A stretch of DNA of 64,000 bases from Cryomorpha sp963836915 (GCA_963836915.1 CAWILH010000002.1:4216001-4280000); one strand, 5' to 3'. Counted from the first letter of the stretch, positions 38,801 through 48,950 are shown. Numbers and translations are program-made. Notes: generated by a model from the sequence alone, not told the origin.

Positions 38801-39452
38801 GATGGATAAGCGAAATACTTTTACTGACTTTGTCGATTGCGCGGAGTTTCTCGTTGAAGAAGGCTATGCACAAATCGGGAATATCGTAGCCGAAGGGGGC
38901 AGTGCCGGGGGCTTATTGATGGGCGCGCTGGTAAATATGCGTCCCGATCTCTTCAAAATGGTGATCCTCGATGTTCCATTTGTAGATGTGATGAACACCA
39001 TGCTGGATGATAAGCTGCCCTTGACCACGATAGAGTATGAGGAATGGGGCAATCCCAATGAAAAGAAGGCCTTCGACTATATGATGTCTTATAGTCCTTA
39101 TGATAATGTGAACGCTCAGGACTATCCGCATATGTTGTATACTACGGGCATTAACGATACACGGGTAGGCTTTTGGGAGCCGGCAAAAATGGTGGCGAAG
39201 CTGCGAAGGCTGAAAACAGATGATAATTTACTTTTGCTGAAAACGAACCTGAACGCCGGCCATGGCGGCGGCTCTGGGCGATATGACGGTTATAAGGAGC
39301 TGGCCTTTAAATATGCCGTGATTTTTGAGATTTTCGCAGATGATATTTTGGAAGAAGCCGCCGAGAAGGCTGCTGCAGAAAAGGCTGCTGAAGAAAAGGC
39401 TGATGAAGATGAAGCTGCCGCGAAAAAGGCTGGAGCGAATGTTGGGGAGTGA
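35866..39452 (+). CDS. Carboxypeptidase-regulatory-like protein fused to S9A oligopeptidase, one frameshift
   Basis: Start chosen at ATG 35866 for its signal peptide MRLLLLFLTTLFFSVHLFSQ. A regulatory-like (CarboxypepD_reg) domain follows (VKGKVLDSSSQDPLPFAYVS), then a region of about 300 residues typical of Bacteroidota envelope proteins ending MEVGMPLEQQFADKH. Without any stop the frame then enters an S9A oligopeptidase B-like enzyme: PVETTLHGTRMTDDYAWMKQ, a propeller, and catalytic Ser in EGGSAGGLLMGA, Asp in TGINDTRVGFWEP and His in NAGHGGGSGRYDG. The tail is a run of Ala/Glu/Lys repeats. A missing C at 36588-36589 splits it; restoring it reads QAGPMGIFSKDYLKYK. About 1,195 residues in all. 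Confidence 0.8.
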
Positions 39453-40025
39453 TAAGATCTTTAGTTAGTCTTGGACCGAAGGTTTCAAACTTTGGGTTCT
39501 TGGCGCTTCATTTTTGACCGACCGGAATTTCGCAAAAACCTTTACTTTCCAAAATCCCCCCGTTAGGAAATTCCAGTACCCTAAATTCGGTTTCAAGGCA
39601 GTATTCAAAAGGTTTAAGAGTCGATCTGCAAGGCTCTTAATTGTTGCTTTAGCTGGCTAAAGCAAGAAAGTGGAATGCGGCAGATAGTTTTTCATAATCA
39701 AAGTGCCCATCCCGTAAAATCAAAATTTCATGATTTATGCTTCCTATTCAAACATGAATTTTCCATAGATCATTCCATTGAATGGTTAGTTGCTGATAAA
39801 TAGCTGTTCTTAATCCGAATTAGAATCGAGCTAAAGCTTCTAGCTCTTTACACTCTCCTATTCTTCTCCAACGCATTGGCGGAAGCCCACACTCCTTCAT
39901 GACCTTCACCCCAACCTTGCTGCTGAACCAAATCTAAAGTAAAATGTACCTTTGGCCGAAAGCCAAGGATTGGGCATGATGATAAACAATCCGATACCAC
40001 TGGAACTAATATTAAACGATTCGAT
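39453..40025. other. Intergenic region before the aldolase gene
   Basis: No coding sequence recognised in 573 bp. A -7-like TACCTTTG lies at 39947-39954, 72 bp before the aldolase start. Confidence 0.5.
39947..39954 (+). promoter_or_regulatory. Candidate -7 promoter element of the fba-pgi operon
   Basis: TACCTTTG fits the Bacteroidota TAnnTTTG -7 consensus. No convincing TTTG at the usual upstream distance was found, so the call is weak. Confidence 0.35.
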
Positions 40026-41096
40026 ATGAGTAAGAAATTTAAAGCGGGTGTGCTTCACGGACAGGAAGTTACAGACTTGCTCAACTATGCCAATGAAAAT
40101 GATTTTGCCATACCCGCCGTCAATGTCATTGGAACCAATTCAGTAAATGCCGTGCTCGAAACAGCCCGTGAGCTTAATTCGCCCGTGATTATTCAATTCT
40201 CCAATGGAGGCGCCCAATTCTTTGCCGGTAAGGCCTTAGACAATAGTAAGCAGCTGGCATCAATCTCGGGTGGGGTGAGCGGTGCGATGCATGTGCACGA
40301 AATGGCCAAGGTTTACGGCGTACCCGTAATACTCCATACTGATCACGCCGCCAAAAAATTACTCCCATGGATCGATGGACTGCTTGAAGCTGGCGAAGAC
40401 TTCTACAATAAGAATGGACAGCCGCTCTACAGCTCGCATATGCTCGACCTTAGTGAAGAGCCGATCGAAGAGAATATCGAGACCTGTGTCAAGTATTTTG
40501 AGCGAATGGACAAGATGGGCATGACGCTCGAAATAGAGCTAGGAGTGACCGGCGGCGAAGAAGACGGCGTGGACAATAGCGATGTAGACAGTTCGAAGCT
40601 CTATACCCAGCCCGAAGAAGTGGCGTATGCTTATGAACACCTGCTCAAGATATCACCAAACTTTACAGTGGCAGCTGCCTTCGGTAATGTGCATGGTGTG
40701 TATAAGCCGGGCAATGTATCGCTGAAGCCTATTATTCTAAAAAATTCACAAGATTATATCCAGAAGAAATTCAATACGGAAAAGCAACCTGTTAATTTTG
40801 TGTTTCATGGTGGCAGCGGATCTTCGCAAGCAGATATTCGCGAAGCCATTTCTTACGGTGCGGTAAAAATGAATATCGATACCGATATGCAATGGGCATT
40901 TTGGGATGGTGTCCGCGGGTTCTATCAAGGAAATGAAGGATATCTTCAGTCTCAAATTGGAAATCCTGATGGAACAGATAAGCCCAATAAGAAATTTTAC
41001 GATCCCCGTAATTGGTTGCGAAAAGGAGAAGAGAGCTTCGTAGAGCGACTTACCCAAGCTTTTGACGATCTAAACTGCATGAACCGAAACGCTTAA
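40026..41096 (+). CDS. fbaA: Class II fructose-bisphosphate aldolase
   Basis: 356 residues, the FbaA-type length. Zinc ligands and active-site blocks: VILHTDHAAKKLLPWIDG, LEIELGVTGGEEDGVDN, AAFGNVHGVYKPGNVSLKP and NFVFHGGSGSSQADIREA, then MNIDTDMQWAFWDGVRGF. It splits fructose 1,6-bisphosphate into the two triose phosphates. It precedes pgi by 7 bp, so the two glycolytic genes form an operon. Confidence 0.97.
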   Translation: MSKKFKAGVLHGQEVTDLLNYANENDFAIPAVNVIGTNSVNAVLETARELNSPVIIQFSNGGAQFFAGKALDNSKQLASISGGVSGAMHVHEMAKVYGVPVILHTDHAAKKLLPWIDGLLEAGEDFYNKNGQPLYSSHMLDLSEEPIEENIETCVKYFERMDKMGMTLEIELGVTGGEEDGVDNSDVDSSKLYTQPEEVAYAYEHLLKISPNFTVAAAFGNVHGVYKPGNVSLKPIILKNSQDYIQKKFNTEKQPVNFVFHGGSGSSQADIREAISYGAVKMNIDTDMQWAFWDGVRGFYQGNEGYLQSQIGNPDGTDKPNKKFYDPRNWLRKGEESFVERLTQAFDDLNCMNRNA

Positions 41097-41103
41097 AAAC
41101 CCT

Positions 41104-42753
41104 ATGTTTCCCAAAATACCTTTTAAAGCAACAACTGCATATAGGCAGTTGGAAGAGCAAGCTATACGATTCGGCGGCAAGCATATGCGCGATCTTTTTG
41201 ACGAAGATCCCTTGCGATTTGAAAAATTCTCCAAGTCGTTTGAAAGTATACTGATTGACTATAGTAAGAATAGAATCGATGAAGAAGTACTTGAAGCATT
41301 ATTGGCGCTGGCCGATGAATGTAAGCTCCCAGAAGCCATAAGCTCCATGTATGCCGGAGAGAATATCAATCAGAAAGAAGGCAGGGCGGTGATGCATTTG
41401 GCATTGCGAGAAACCGGCGATAAGCCAGTATTCGTGAATGGAGTAGACGTAATGCCCGATGTGAAAAGGGTGCTCAATCACATGAAGCGCTTTTCTGAAA
41501 AGATTATTTCTGGCGCATGGAAGGGGTATACTGGCAAGGCAATCACAGATGTGGTGAATATAGGGATAGGCGGTTCAGACCTCGGGCCAGTGATGGTTAC
41601 CGAAGCCCTGAAGTCTTTCTCCAATCACTTGAAGGTACACTTCGTGAGTAATGTAGATGGAACCCATATCGCAGAAACTTTCAAGCGGGTTGATCCGGAG
41701 ACCACCTTGTTCGTGATCGCTTCAAAGACCTTTACCACACAAGAAACCATGACCAATGCCCATACCGCGCGCGATTGGTTTATCGGTTCCGGAGCAACAG
41801 AGCAAGACATTGCTCAGCATTTTATTGCCTTGAGCACCAATACCGAAGCCGTGGAAAAGTTTGGAATCAATCCCGAAAATATCTTTCGATTTTGGGATTG
41901 GGTAGGGGGGCGATATTCCCTATGGTCGGCCATAGGACTTTCTATCGTGCTCTCCATCGGCTTTGAAAATTATGAAAAACTACTCCAAGGTGCCCACGCT
42001 ATGGATGGTCACTTCGAAGCAGAAGGTGCCCGCAGCCTGCCCGGAATAATGGCGCTTTTGGGTATTTGGAATAATAATTTTCTCGGCGCACAGAGTCATG
42101 CCATACTGCCCTACGACCAGTATATGCATCGTTTTGCCAGCTATTTCCAGCAGGGCGATATGGAGAGCAATGGCAAGTCGGTAGATAGGCTAGGGAATGA
42201 TGTAGACTATCAGACGGGGCCCATTATCTGGGGCGAACCCGGCACCAATGGCCAGCACGCATTCTATCAGCTCATCCACCAGGGCACCAAGCTTATACCC
42301 TGCGATTTTATAGCGCCGGCGAGAAGTCAAAATCCGATTGGCGATCACCACGAGAAGTTGATGGCCAATTTTTTTGCACAGACAGAAGCCCTTATGCGTG
42401 GCAAGACAAAGGCAGAAGCCCTCGATGATATGCAAAGGGTAGGCATCGACGAGAAGCGTATTCAAGATGTGCTACCACATAAAGTCTTTAAAGGCAACCG
42501 GCCTACCAATTCTATTCTAGTGCAAGAGATCGATCCCTATACCTTGGGCAGCTTAGTGGCTATGTATGAGCATAAGATTTTTGTGCAGGGCGTGATCTGG
42601 AATATTTACTCCTTTGATCAATGGGGAGTAGAATTAGGTAAAGTCTTGGCCAAGAATATCTTAGTTCAACTCGAAGGGGATGAACATGTATCAAAGCATG
42701 ACTCAAGTACCAATGGCCTGATCAATAAGTATAAAGAATGGCGTATCGCTTAG
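41104..42753 (+). CDS. pgi: Glucose-6-phosphate isomerase
   Basis: 549 residues, the length of the E. coli-type enzyme. Signature blocks: NIGIGGSDLGPVMVTEAL, VGGRYSLWSAIGLSIVLSIG, the catalytic Glu in GEPGTNGQHAFYQLIHQGT and a C-terminal FDQWGVELGKVLA with GLINKYK. It interconverts glucose 6-phosphate and fructose 6-phosphate, and connects the pgmB product to pfkA and fbaA. Second gene of the aldolase operon. Confidence 0.98.
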   Translation: MFPKIPFKATTAYRQLEEQAIRFGGKHMRDLFDEDPLRFEKFSKSFESILIDYSKNRIDEEVLEALLALADECKLPEAISSMYAGENINQKEGRAVMHLALRETGDKPVFVNGVDVMPDVKRVLNHMKRFSEKIISGAWKGYTGKAITDVVNIGIGGSDLGPVMVTEALKSFSNHLKVHFVSNVDGTHIAETFKRVDPETTLFVIASKTFTTQETMTNAHTARDWFIGSGATEQDIAQHFIALSTNTEAVEKFGINPENIFRFWDWVGGRYSLWSAIGLSIVLSIGFENYEKLLQGAHAMDGHFEAEGARSLPGIMALLGIWNNNFLGAQSHAILPYDQYMHRFASYFQQGDMESNGKSVDRLGNDVDYQTGPIIWGEPGTNGQHAFYQLIHQGTKLIPCDFIAPARSQNPIGDHHEKLMANFFAQTEALMRGKTKAEALDDMQRVGIDEKRIQDVLPHKVFKGNRPTNSILVQEIDPYTLGSLVAMYEHKIFVQGVIWNIYSFDQWGVELGKVLAKNILVQLEGDEHVSKHDSSTNGLINKYKEWRIA

Positions 42754-42846
42754 CCGCATCGGTTCATTTGTAACCAATGCCTATCTGGTCTCGTAAAGTC
42801 TCGCAAACTAATTGCCCGCTAGGGCGACTAATCAAAATAAGAGACT

Positions 42847-44309
42847 ATGAACAGAGTTTTACTTCCTATTTTTTTGCTCACAGGTTCACTATCTGCTTTT
42901 TCGCAAGTGTCGAATGGCAGTTTTGAGCAGTGGTCAAAATTCACACTTTTCGCGCATCCCAATGCCGGTGCACCTACAGCCAGCTCAAATTATGAGACTT
43001 TCTTTGATGATGGCACCTTAAACGTTACCAAGGTAGAATCCACTGATGGCTTCGCAATGCGAATAGAAAATACCCTGGGCCTGACGAAGTGCAGCCGGGC
43101 TTTTTTATTTTTGGCGAGCTCCCTCAACCTATTGGTGAAGAGCTTCTCTTCGGCGGCGGTGTCACCATCAGTCAGAGCGAAGGTATAGCAGGATTGAAAA
43201 TGGATATGGCCTTTGAGATGATGGAAGATTCCGAGGGTTTCGTCATTGTTCAGTTTAAGAACAATGGAGAAGCGGTAGGGGAAGGAAATTACTTTACCGG
43301 AACTTACTTTTTCCCAGTTACGGGAGTGCAGGCTATGCAGTCAACCACTTTTATGTTTGAAGCTCCACTTGGGGTTGAAGCCGACCAATGCGTAATCGGT
43401 ATTGCGTCTGCCGATGTGCTGAACAGCGATATGCCATTTGCTGTAGGTTCATTTATTGAAGTCGACAATGTATCTTTTGTGAAAGAGAATTCGAGCGAAG
43501 CCCTTACTGGCGGCGATTTTGAGTCTTGGAGCTTTGTGCCTTCCTTAGAGGTTCCCAAAGACTGCATCGTTGAGATTAAAGCAACCGACAATCATTTTGA
43601 GCAGAGCACCGATGCTTTCGCTGGAAACTTTGCCATGCGTTTGAATACTATCGTAGTAGATGGAAACATAGAGGTAGGTACGCTCAAGATGGCCAAAGAA
43701 ATAGATGGAGCAATGGTTCCAACCATTACCATTGGCGAGAATGATACGCGGGTATCTTTTATGTACTACCACGCCGGCTTGAATGATATGGGATCGGCCA
43801 CTATCGCATTTTTTAAGTCAGAAGGAGACGCTTTCGTGTCGGTTCATTCGGTAGAGATTGATCTTGAATCAAATCAAGCATACGACCTTGTGGCCTACGA
43901 TTTTGGTGAGATGATGGCCACAGATTTTCCCGATGCTGAGTTTATGACCATTGAGTTTAAGTCGAGCAAAGCAAGCGCAGGAAATATAGCCCATGAAGGT
44001 ACTTTTTTGTTGATAGACGATGTTCAATTATCGAGTCCGCTTGGTCTCTTCTCCAGATTCAAAAACCCAACGCTCCACCAGGTTAAGGTATATCCCAATC
44101 CCGTGCAGACCAGGGTTACCTTTGAGTTTGGTACGAATAGGGCAGGATTTTACCGCGTGTTTAACGGCAGCGGACAGCAGATAGATATCAAACAATATTC
44201 TAGCACGAAGGCGATCTATTATAATATGTCGAGCTTGCCTTCCGGCAAATATTTCTTCAAGTTTGAACATACCACCGGTGTTGAATCGGCACGTGTCATG
44301 AAGCTATAA
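42847..44309 (+). CDS. T9SS-secreted protein of unknown function, one frameshift
   Basis: About 488 residues when repaired. A signal peptide (MNRVLLPIFLLTGSLSAFSQ) is followed by two related modules starting VSNGSFEQWSKFTLF and LTGGDFESWSFVPSLEVPKD, each about 200 residues of beta-sandwich character, as in Bacteroidota carbohydrate-binding or PCMD-like surface proteins. The C-terminus KVYPNPVQTRVTFEFGTNRA to ESARVMKL is a type A T9SS domain. The first frame runs to 43188 but loses sense after ENTLG; the next frame continues VQPGFFIFGELPQPIGEELL. A missing C in GGGCC at 43077-43081 restores GPDEVQPG. Confidence 0.75.
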
Positions 44310-44338
44310 TAGGTTTTTTGATGGATTGATTGAATTGG

Positions 44339-44364
44339 GCGGCTCCGAAAGGAGCCGCTTTTTT
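44339..44364 (+). terminator. Rho-independent terminator after the T9SS gene
   Basis: GCGGCTCC-GAAA-GGAGCCGC, an 8-bp stem with a GAAA tetraloop, followed by TTTTTT. Confidence 0.9.
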
Positions 44365-44391
44365 ATGTCCAATAGATGGTAGATTTATAAA

Positions 44392-44430
44392 AGTGTTAAA
44401 GGTACACCAACAGCTTTTTTTATATATTTG
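44392..44430 (+). promoter_or_regulatory. Candidate operator and -7 element of the MFS transporter
   Basis: AGTGTTAAAGGTACACC (44392-44408) is an imperfect copy of the 17-bp palindrome found at 4552, 9168 and 20779. TATATTTG (44423-44430) fits TAnnTTTG. Here the palindrome sits near the -33 position rather than over the -7 element. Confidence 0.45.
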
Positions 44431-44502
44431 AATCCTTGGCGAGACCATTGATAATGCGCCACATCACCTGCACCGGGTGATTTTTCATTAAATGTTCAGA
44501 TT

Positions 44503-45954
44503 ATGACCCAAGTGCAGGAATCCGCAGCTCAAGGAGCTCCCAAAATTACTCCCAAACCCAAATTGGCCATGAGCCAAATAATCAATCTAAGCATGGGTTT
44601 TTTGGGAATTCAAATGGGCTTTGGACTTCAGAATGGGAATGCTAGCAGGATACTCTCCAATCTCGGCGCCGATGTGCACGAGCTCAGTTGGTTCTGGTTG
44701 GTGGCTCCGTTTACAGGGCTGATCGTGCAACCTATTATCGGTCATTTTGGCGATAATACGTGGACGAAGCTCGGCCGCAGAAAACCTTACTTCCTGATCG
44801 GCGCGGTGCTCGCCGCACTTGGTCTGGTCTTTTTACCAAATTCTTCTGCTGTGGCGAGTGAAGGTATGGCGACCATAGACTTTCTAGGGATTTCTGCCAT
44901 TCTGTGGATTGGCATTGGTTTTCTGGCACTTATGGACGCTTCTTTCAATATCTCAATGGAACCCTTCCGGGCACTGGTGGGCGATCTACTCCCTAAGTCT
45001 CAAGGAACATTGGGTTTTAGTGTTCAAACAATTTTAATAGGCTTTGGCGCCGTTCTCGGCTCTTTTCTTCCATGGATTATGACCAATCTTTTTGACGTGA
45101 GCAATGTCGCGCCCGAAGGCTTCGTCGCGCCCAATGTGATCTATTCCTTTTATTGTGGTGCTGTTATTTTGATCGCCACCATCATCTACACCATTGTAAC
45201 CACCAAAGAATATAGCCCAGAAGAATTTAAAAAATTCATTCCGGAACCCCTTGTGGAAAACAAGCCACGCATTACCGACATATTCGTAGATTTTATCAAT
45301 ATGCCCAAGCGGATGAGAAGGCTGGGATGGGTGCAGTTTTTTTCTTGGTTTGCGCTTTTTACGATGTGGGTGTATACCACTTCTGCGGTGGCCACGCATC
45401 ATTATGGATTGCAACCCGATGATACCAAGTCAGCTATGTTTAACGAAGCTGGCGATTGGGTAGGTGTGCTCTTCGGTGTTTATAATTTTGCGGCCATTGG
45501 CTTTGCATTCATCCTTACGCCCTTGGCCACGCTTACCAGCCGCAAATTCGTACATATCATTGCCTTGGCTTCTGGCGGCTTCGGATTGCTGTCCATGTAT
45601 TTTATCAGTGATCCGCAATGGCTTATCGCTAGCATGGTGGGTATCGGTTTTGCATGGGCGAGCATTTTAGCTATGCCTTACGCCTTATTGCTTGATTCGC
45701 TTCCGCTAAATAAGATGGGTGTTTATATGGGTATTTTTAATTTCTTCATCGTAATCCCACAGATTATTAATGGATTCATAGGCGGCCCTATCATCCGAAG
45801 TTTCTTCGATGATTATGCAATCTACTACGTGGTATTTGGAGGGGTATTATTCCTTCTAGCGGCCTTATTTACTTTTCGTGTGAAGGAACCGCTATTTAAT
45901 GAAAAGGATTTTATGGAAATGGATCGGAAGACCGCTGCACTAAAGGAGCTATGA
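44503..45954 (+). CDS. MFS sugar transporter, SLC45/maltose-type
   Basis: 483 residues with about twelve membrane helices. The opening NLSMGFLGIQMGFGLQNGNA, the loop WTKLGRRKPYFLIGAVLAAL and ASFNISMEPFRALVGDLLP are characteristic of the SLC45-like sucrose/maltose:cation symporters that Bacteroidota often place in maltose loci. It would import maltose across the inner membrane for the GH65 phosphorylase at 23339. It is monocistronic, yet shares the palindromic operator candidate with the pfkA operon and the SusC locus. Confidence 0.85.
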   Translation: MTQVQESAAQGAPKITPKPKLAMSQIINLSMGFLGIQMGFGLQNGNASRILSNLGADVHELSWFWLVAPFTGLIVQPIIGHFGDNTWTKLGRRKPYFLIGAVLAALGLVFLPNSSAVASEGMATIDFLGISAILWIGIGFLALMDASFNISMEPFRALVGDLLPKSQGTLGFSVQTILIGFGAVLGSFLPWIMTNLFDVSNVAPEGFVAPNVIYSFYCGAVILIATIIYTIVTTKEYSPEEFKKFIPEPLVENKPRITDIFVDFINMPKRMRRLGWVQFFSWFALFTMWVYTTSAVATHHYGLQPDDTKSAMFNEAGDWVGVLFGVYNFAAIGFAFILTPLATLTSRKFVHIIALASGGFGLLSMYFISDPQWLIASMVGIGFAWASILAMPYALLLDSLPLNKMGVYMGIFNFFIVIPQIINGFIGGPIIRSFFDDYAIYYVVFGGVLFLLAALFTFRVKEPLFNEKDFMEMDRKTAALKEL

Positions 45955-45968
45955 TCGAATCTGCGATT

Positions 45969-46280
45969 TTAGTTGCGCAGGTAAGAAAGAAAAAGTTTTA
46001 AGGCAGGCAATGCCTTCCACTTGTTCAATTTTCCATTTTCTATTTCAGCGATTACATCTCCAGCTACACTTATGGAAATAGCCTGATCGATCCAAGCCGA
46101 CTTTTCCAGAAGCATCTTTAAATCGGTCAGAGAAGCTTTATTTATTTTGGTAATGGCATAAAGCGTATCCCAGTCTTGAAGCACTACCTTCACTCTTTCA
46201 TCATCACTCTGCACTTCCATGTAGTGCTTCCCAGACTGAAATACAAGATTACTTGTAATATGAACTTTTCTATCGCTCAA
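45969..46280 (-). CDS. Hypothetical protein, 103 residues
   Basis: No signal peptide or membrane segment. The N-terminal half looks like short beta-strands (VHITSNLVFQSGKHYMEVQS; ERVKVVLQDWDTLYAITKI), the C-terminal half is helical (KWKALPALKLFLSYL). I do not recognise the family. It starts 3 bp after the stop of the next small gene upstream, so the two form a mini-operon, converging on the MFS gene with a 14-bp gap. Confidence 0.6.
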   Translation of the reverse strand: MSDRKVHITSNLVFQSGKHYMEVQSDDERVKVVLQDWDTLYAITKINKASLTDLKMLLEKSAWIDQAISISVAGDVIAEIENGKLNKWKALPALKLFLSYLRN

Positions 46281-46283
46281 ATC

Positions 46284-46490
46284 CTAGTTTGACTTATGGT
46301 CTTTTTTGTTGGCTGTAGATATGGTCAACTTACCATTCAAATTCCACTTGGCATGTTCTTTTGACTCCGTACCGCCCGGCACTCCCACAGTCATGTTTTC
46401 AAATTCATACGTTATTACCGCATCGCGTCCAGTAAGTTTGTCATAGAGTCCGATGGCCAATTCCGGCCAGTCATTTTTGTTCTCTTCCAT
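46284..46490 (-). CDS. Hypothetical small protein, 68 residues
   Basis: A soluble, acidic protein: MEENKNDWPELAIGLYDKLT, then ITYEFENMTVGVPGGTESKE and a Lys-rich tail. No family recognised. It has a plausible start and is the first gene of a two-gene unit with the 103-residue protein downstream. The alternation of strands and glycine turns suggests a small beta domain. Confidence 0.6.
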   Translation of the reverse strand: MEENKNDWPELAIGLYDKLTGRDAVITYEFENMTVGVPGGTESKEHAKWNLNGKLTISTANKKDHKSN

Positions 46491-46794
46491 AATTATTTGT
46501 TTTAGTGTAGGCCATTATAACAGCCTTCGGGCTATTTTGTTAAAGCAATTTTTAAATTACTTAAACGGACAGGATGGATTTTGAGCGCAATCCGTTTTCT
46601 ATTTAGGAACCGAAATAGGCGTCTCATTCTGCAATGCACGGATTAGTGTGATCTTATGGATATCGGCTCGATTTATTAGGCAATAAGCCGTAAGGCTGAA
46701 TGAGATTTGACTCGCATAGACCGGACAAGGTTGGGTTTCCCATTAATCTGATACAGGAGCTTTTGCGGATGATCCATCCAATAAAGCATAGAAT
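46491..46794. other. Intergenic region, nothing recognised
   Basis: About 300 bp between the small-protein pair and the end of the SulP gene. No gene or strong hairpin was seen. Confidence 0.45.
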
Positions 46795-48320
46795 CTATAG
46801 CCGATCGACCGCGATTTTATATGTCGGATCTTCGAGCACGTTTACATCTATAAGATCATCGGCATTGGAAAGCAATCTGCGGCAATCTGGACTGAGATGC
46901 TTGAGATGCACCTTTTTATTGACTTTGGCATAGCGCTCGGTGATTTTGTTGAGCGCTTCGATGGCGCTCATGTCTACCACTCGGCTTTCCATAAAGTCGA
47001 TCACCACATCATCGGGATCGCCCATTACATCAAACTTTTCATTGAAAGCCTGGATGGAACCGAAGAATAATGGTTCATAAATCTCATAATGCTTAGCACC
47101 CTCGCTATCGATATGCTTTCTCGCCCTGATTCTCTTTGCATTGTCCCATGCGAATACCAATGCCGAAATGATAACCCCGATCAAAACTGCCAGCGCCAGA
47201 TTATGGAGAAACACAGTGACGAGTGTAACCATTACCATTACAAAAATATCTGATTTGGGCATTCGCCGAAAGGTGCGCAGGCTAGCCCATTCAAAGGTAC
47301 CAATGGCTACCATTATCATTAGGCCAGTAAGCGCTGCCATTGGCATTTGCTCGATTAATTCTGAACCGAACATGATAAAAACCAGCAGCATAAGAGAAGC
47401 TATGATGCCCGACAAGGCCGAGCACCATTTGATGTATTGATCAGGCTCTGGCCGATCATGGCACAGCCACCCATCCCAGAAAAGAATCCTGAGAGAATAT
47501 TGGCGGTGCCCTGTGCTACTGCTTCCTTATTGCCGCGCCCACGGGTCTCCGTTATTTCATCTACAATATTCAGTGTAAGCAAACTTTCTATGAGTCCTAC
47601 GCCGGCTACGATAGCGGCATAGGGGAAGATGATCTTTAGCGTGCTCCACGCTAGCGGAACAGTAGGAATGTGAAACGGTGGGAAACCACCTTTTATGGAT
47701 GCGATATCACCTACCGTCCGGGTCTCTATCCCAAAAGCTACCACGAGGCCGAATATGGTGAGAATGGCTACCAGCGATGCCGGCACTACCTTGCTCAATT
47801 TTGGCAGAAGCCATATGATCAACATGGTAAGGATAACGAGCCCGAGAAGGGTATAGAGCGGGGTGCCAGTCATCCAATTGCCATCCACATTTTGAAATTG
47901 AACGAGTTGCGATGTGAATATGATGATAGCCAAACCATTTACAAATCCGAATATGACCGGATGTGGCACCAGACGCATGAGTTTGCCAAGCCGCAGAAAG
48001 CCCGCGGCCAGCTGTATAAGTCCGGCCAAAATAACGGTTGCAAAAACATACTCAACGCCATAATCCAACGCCAGCGATACGATAACCACTGCTACGGCGC
48101 CGGTGGCCCCAGATATCATTCCGGGTCTACCGCCCAAAATAGATGTTACAAAGCCCATTACGAAGGCGGCATAAAGTCCCGTAAGTGGCGAGAGACCGGC
48201 AATGATTGCAAAGGCCACAGCTTCGGGCACCAAAGCGAGCGCCACGGTAAGCCCCGAAAGTACTTCGGTGCGGTAATTGACTTTTTGAGAAAAGTCAAAA
48301 AGATTTAAATATTTTTTCAT
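46795..48320 (-). CDS. SulP/SLC26-family anion transporter with STAS domain, one frameshift
   Basis: About 508 residues when repaired. Start chosen at 48320 (MKKYLNLFDFSQKVNYRTEV) because the longer frame adds a non-conserved leader. The transporter core has GLTVALALVPEAVAFAIIAG and LTGLYAAFVMGFVTSILGG, with SGFFSGMGGCAMIGQSLIN later. A missing base in AAGGCC at 47415-47419 shifts the frame; restoring it reads GARPLSGIIASL, continuing FGSELIEQMPMAALTGLMIM. The C-terminal STAS domain (DDVVIDFMESRVVDMSAIEA) is present. Such proteins move sulfate, bicarbonate or other anions; substrate unknown. The stop at 46795 gives a normal C-terminal length. Confidence 0.85.
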
Positions 48321-48475
48321 TCGTTTGAAGGTCGGCTCTAAGGTCGGAACTGATATGTTTTTGCGGGCGCGAAGGTACTCCATTAATGGCTAGCATTAAA
48401 GCCATTATGCCAACAGGAAATTTTGGGATATGGTCGAGACGATTATCTTAGCGGAACCCCAACCAAAAGATTATT

Positions 48476-48922
48476 ATGATCGAATTTTTCAAGGATATTT
48501 TCCAATACCACAGGCATTTTAATCTGGCTTTGGCCGAGATGATCGAAGCCCACCTGCCGGAATTGCCGGAAACGGTACTTCCATTGTTTTGCCATATTTT
48601 GAACGCCCACCAAATATGGAATGCACGGATTCAAAAACAGCCGACAGTCGGTGTTAGGGATGTCCACGAATTATCGATGTGCCGGAAGCTTATCGAAGAA
48701 GCCTATGATGGCACTATGAGCATTACCAAAGCTAAAGGGATGGACGAAACGCTGACCTATAAAAACTCGAAGGGAATAGAATTTACTGGAAGTATCCGCG
48801 ATATTTTATTTCATATTTCTAACCATACTACCCACCACCGCGGACAGATCATTGCTACCTTTAGAAGCCAAGGAATAGATCCGCCCGTGAGCGATTACAT
48901 ATTTTACAGGCGTGATAGTTGA
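48476..48922 (+). CDS. DinB-family protein
   Basis: 148 residues of four-helix-bundle type. The opening MIEFFKDIFQYHRHFNLALA, a mid-protein His (FCHILNAHQIWNARI) and the C-terminal HISNHTTHHRGQI give the three-His metal site typical of DinB/YfiT metalloenzymes. Members often act as thiol-dependent transferases, but the substrate is not known here. It lies 28 bp before the patatin gene on the same strand. Confidence 0.85.
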   Translation: MIEFFKDIFQYHRHFNLALAEMIEAHLPELPETVLPLFCHILNAHQIWNARIQKQPTVGVRDVHELSMCRKLIEEAYDGTMSITKAKGMDETLTYKNSKGIEFTGSIRDILFHISNHTTHHRGQIIATFRSQGIDPPVSDYIFYRRDS

Positions 48923-48950
48923 TGAATTTTAGAACTAAAAACGGTAAACA

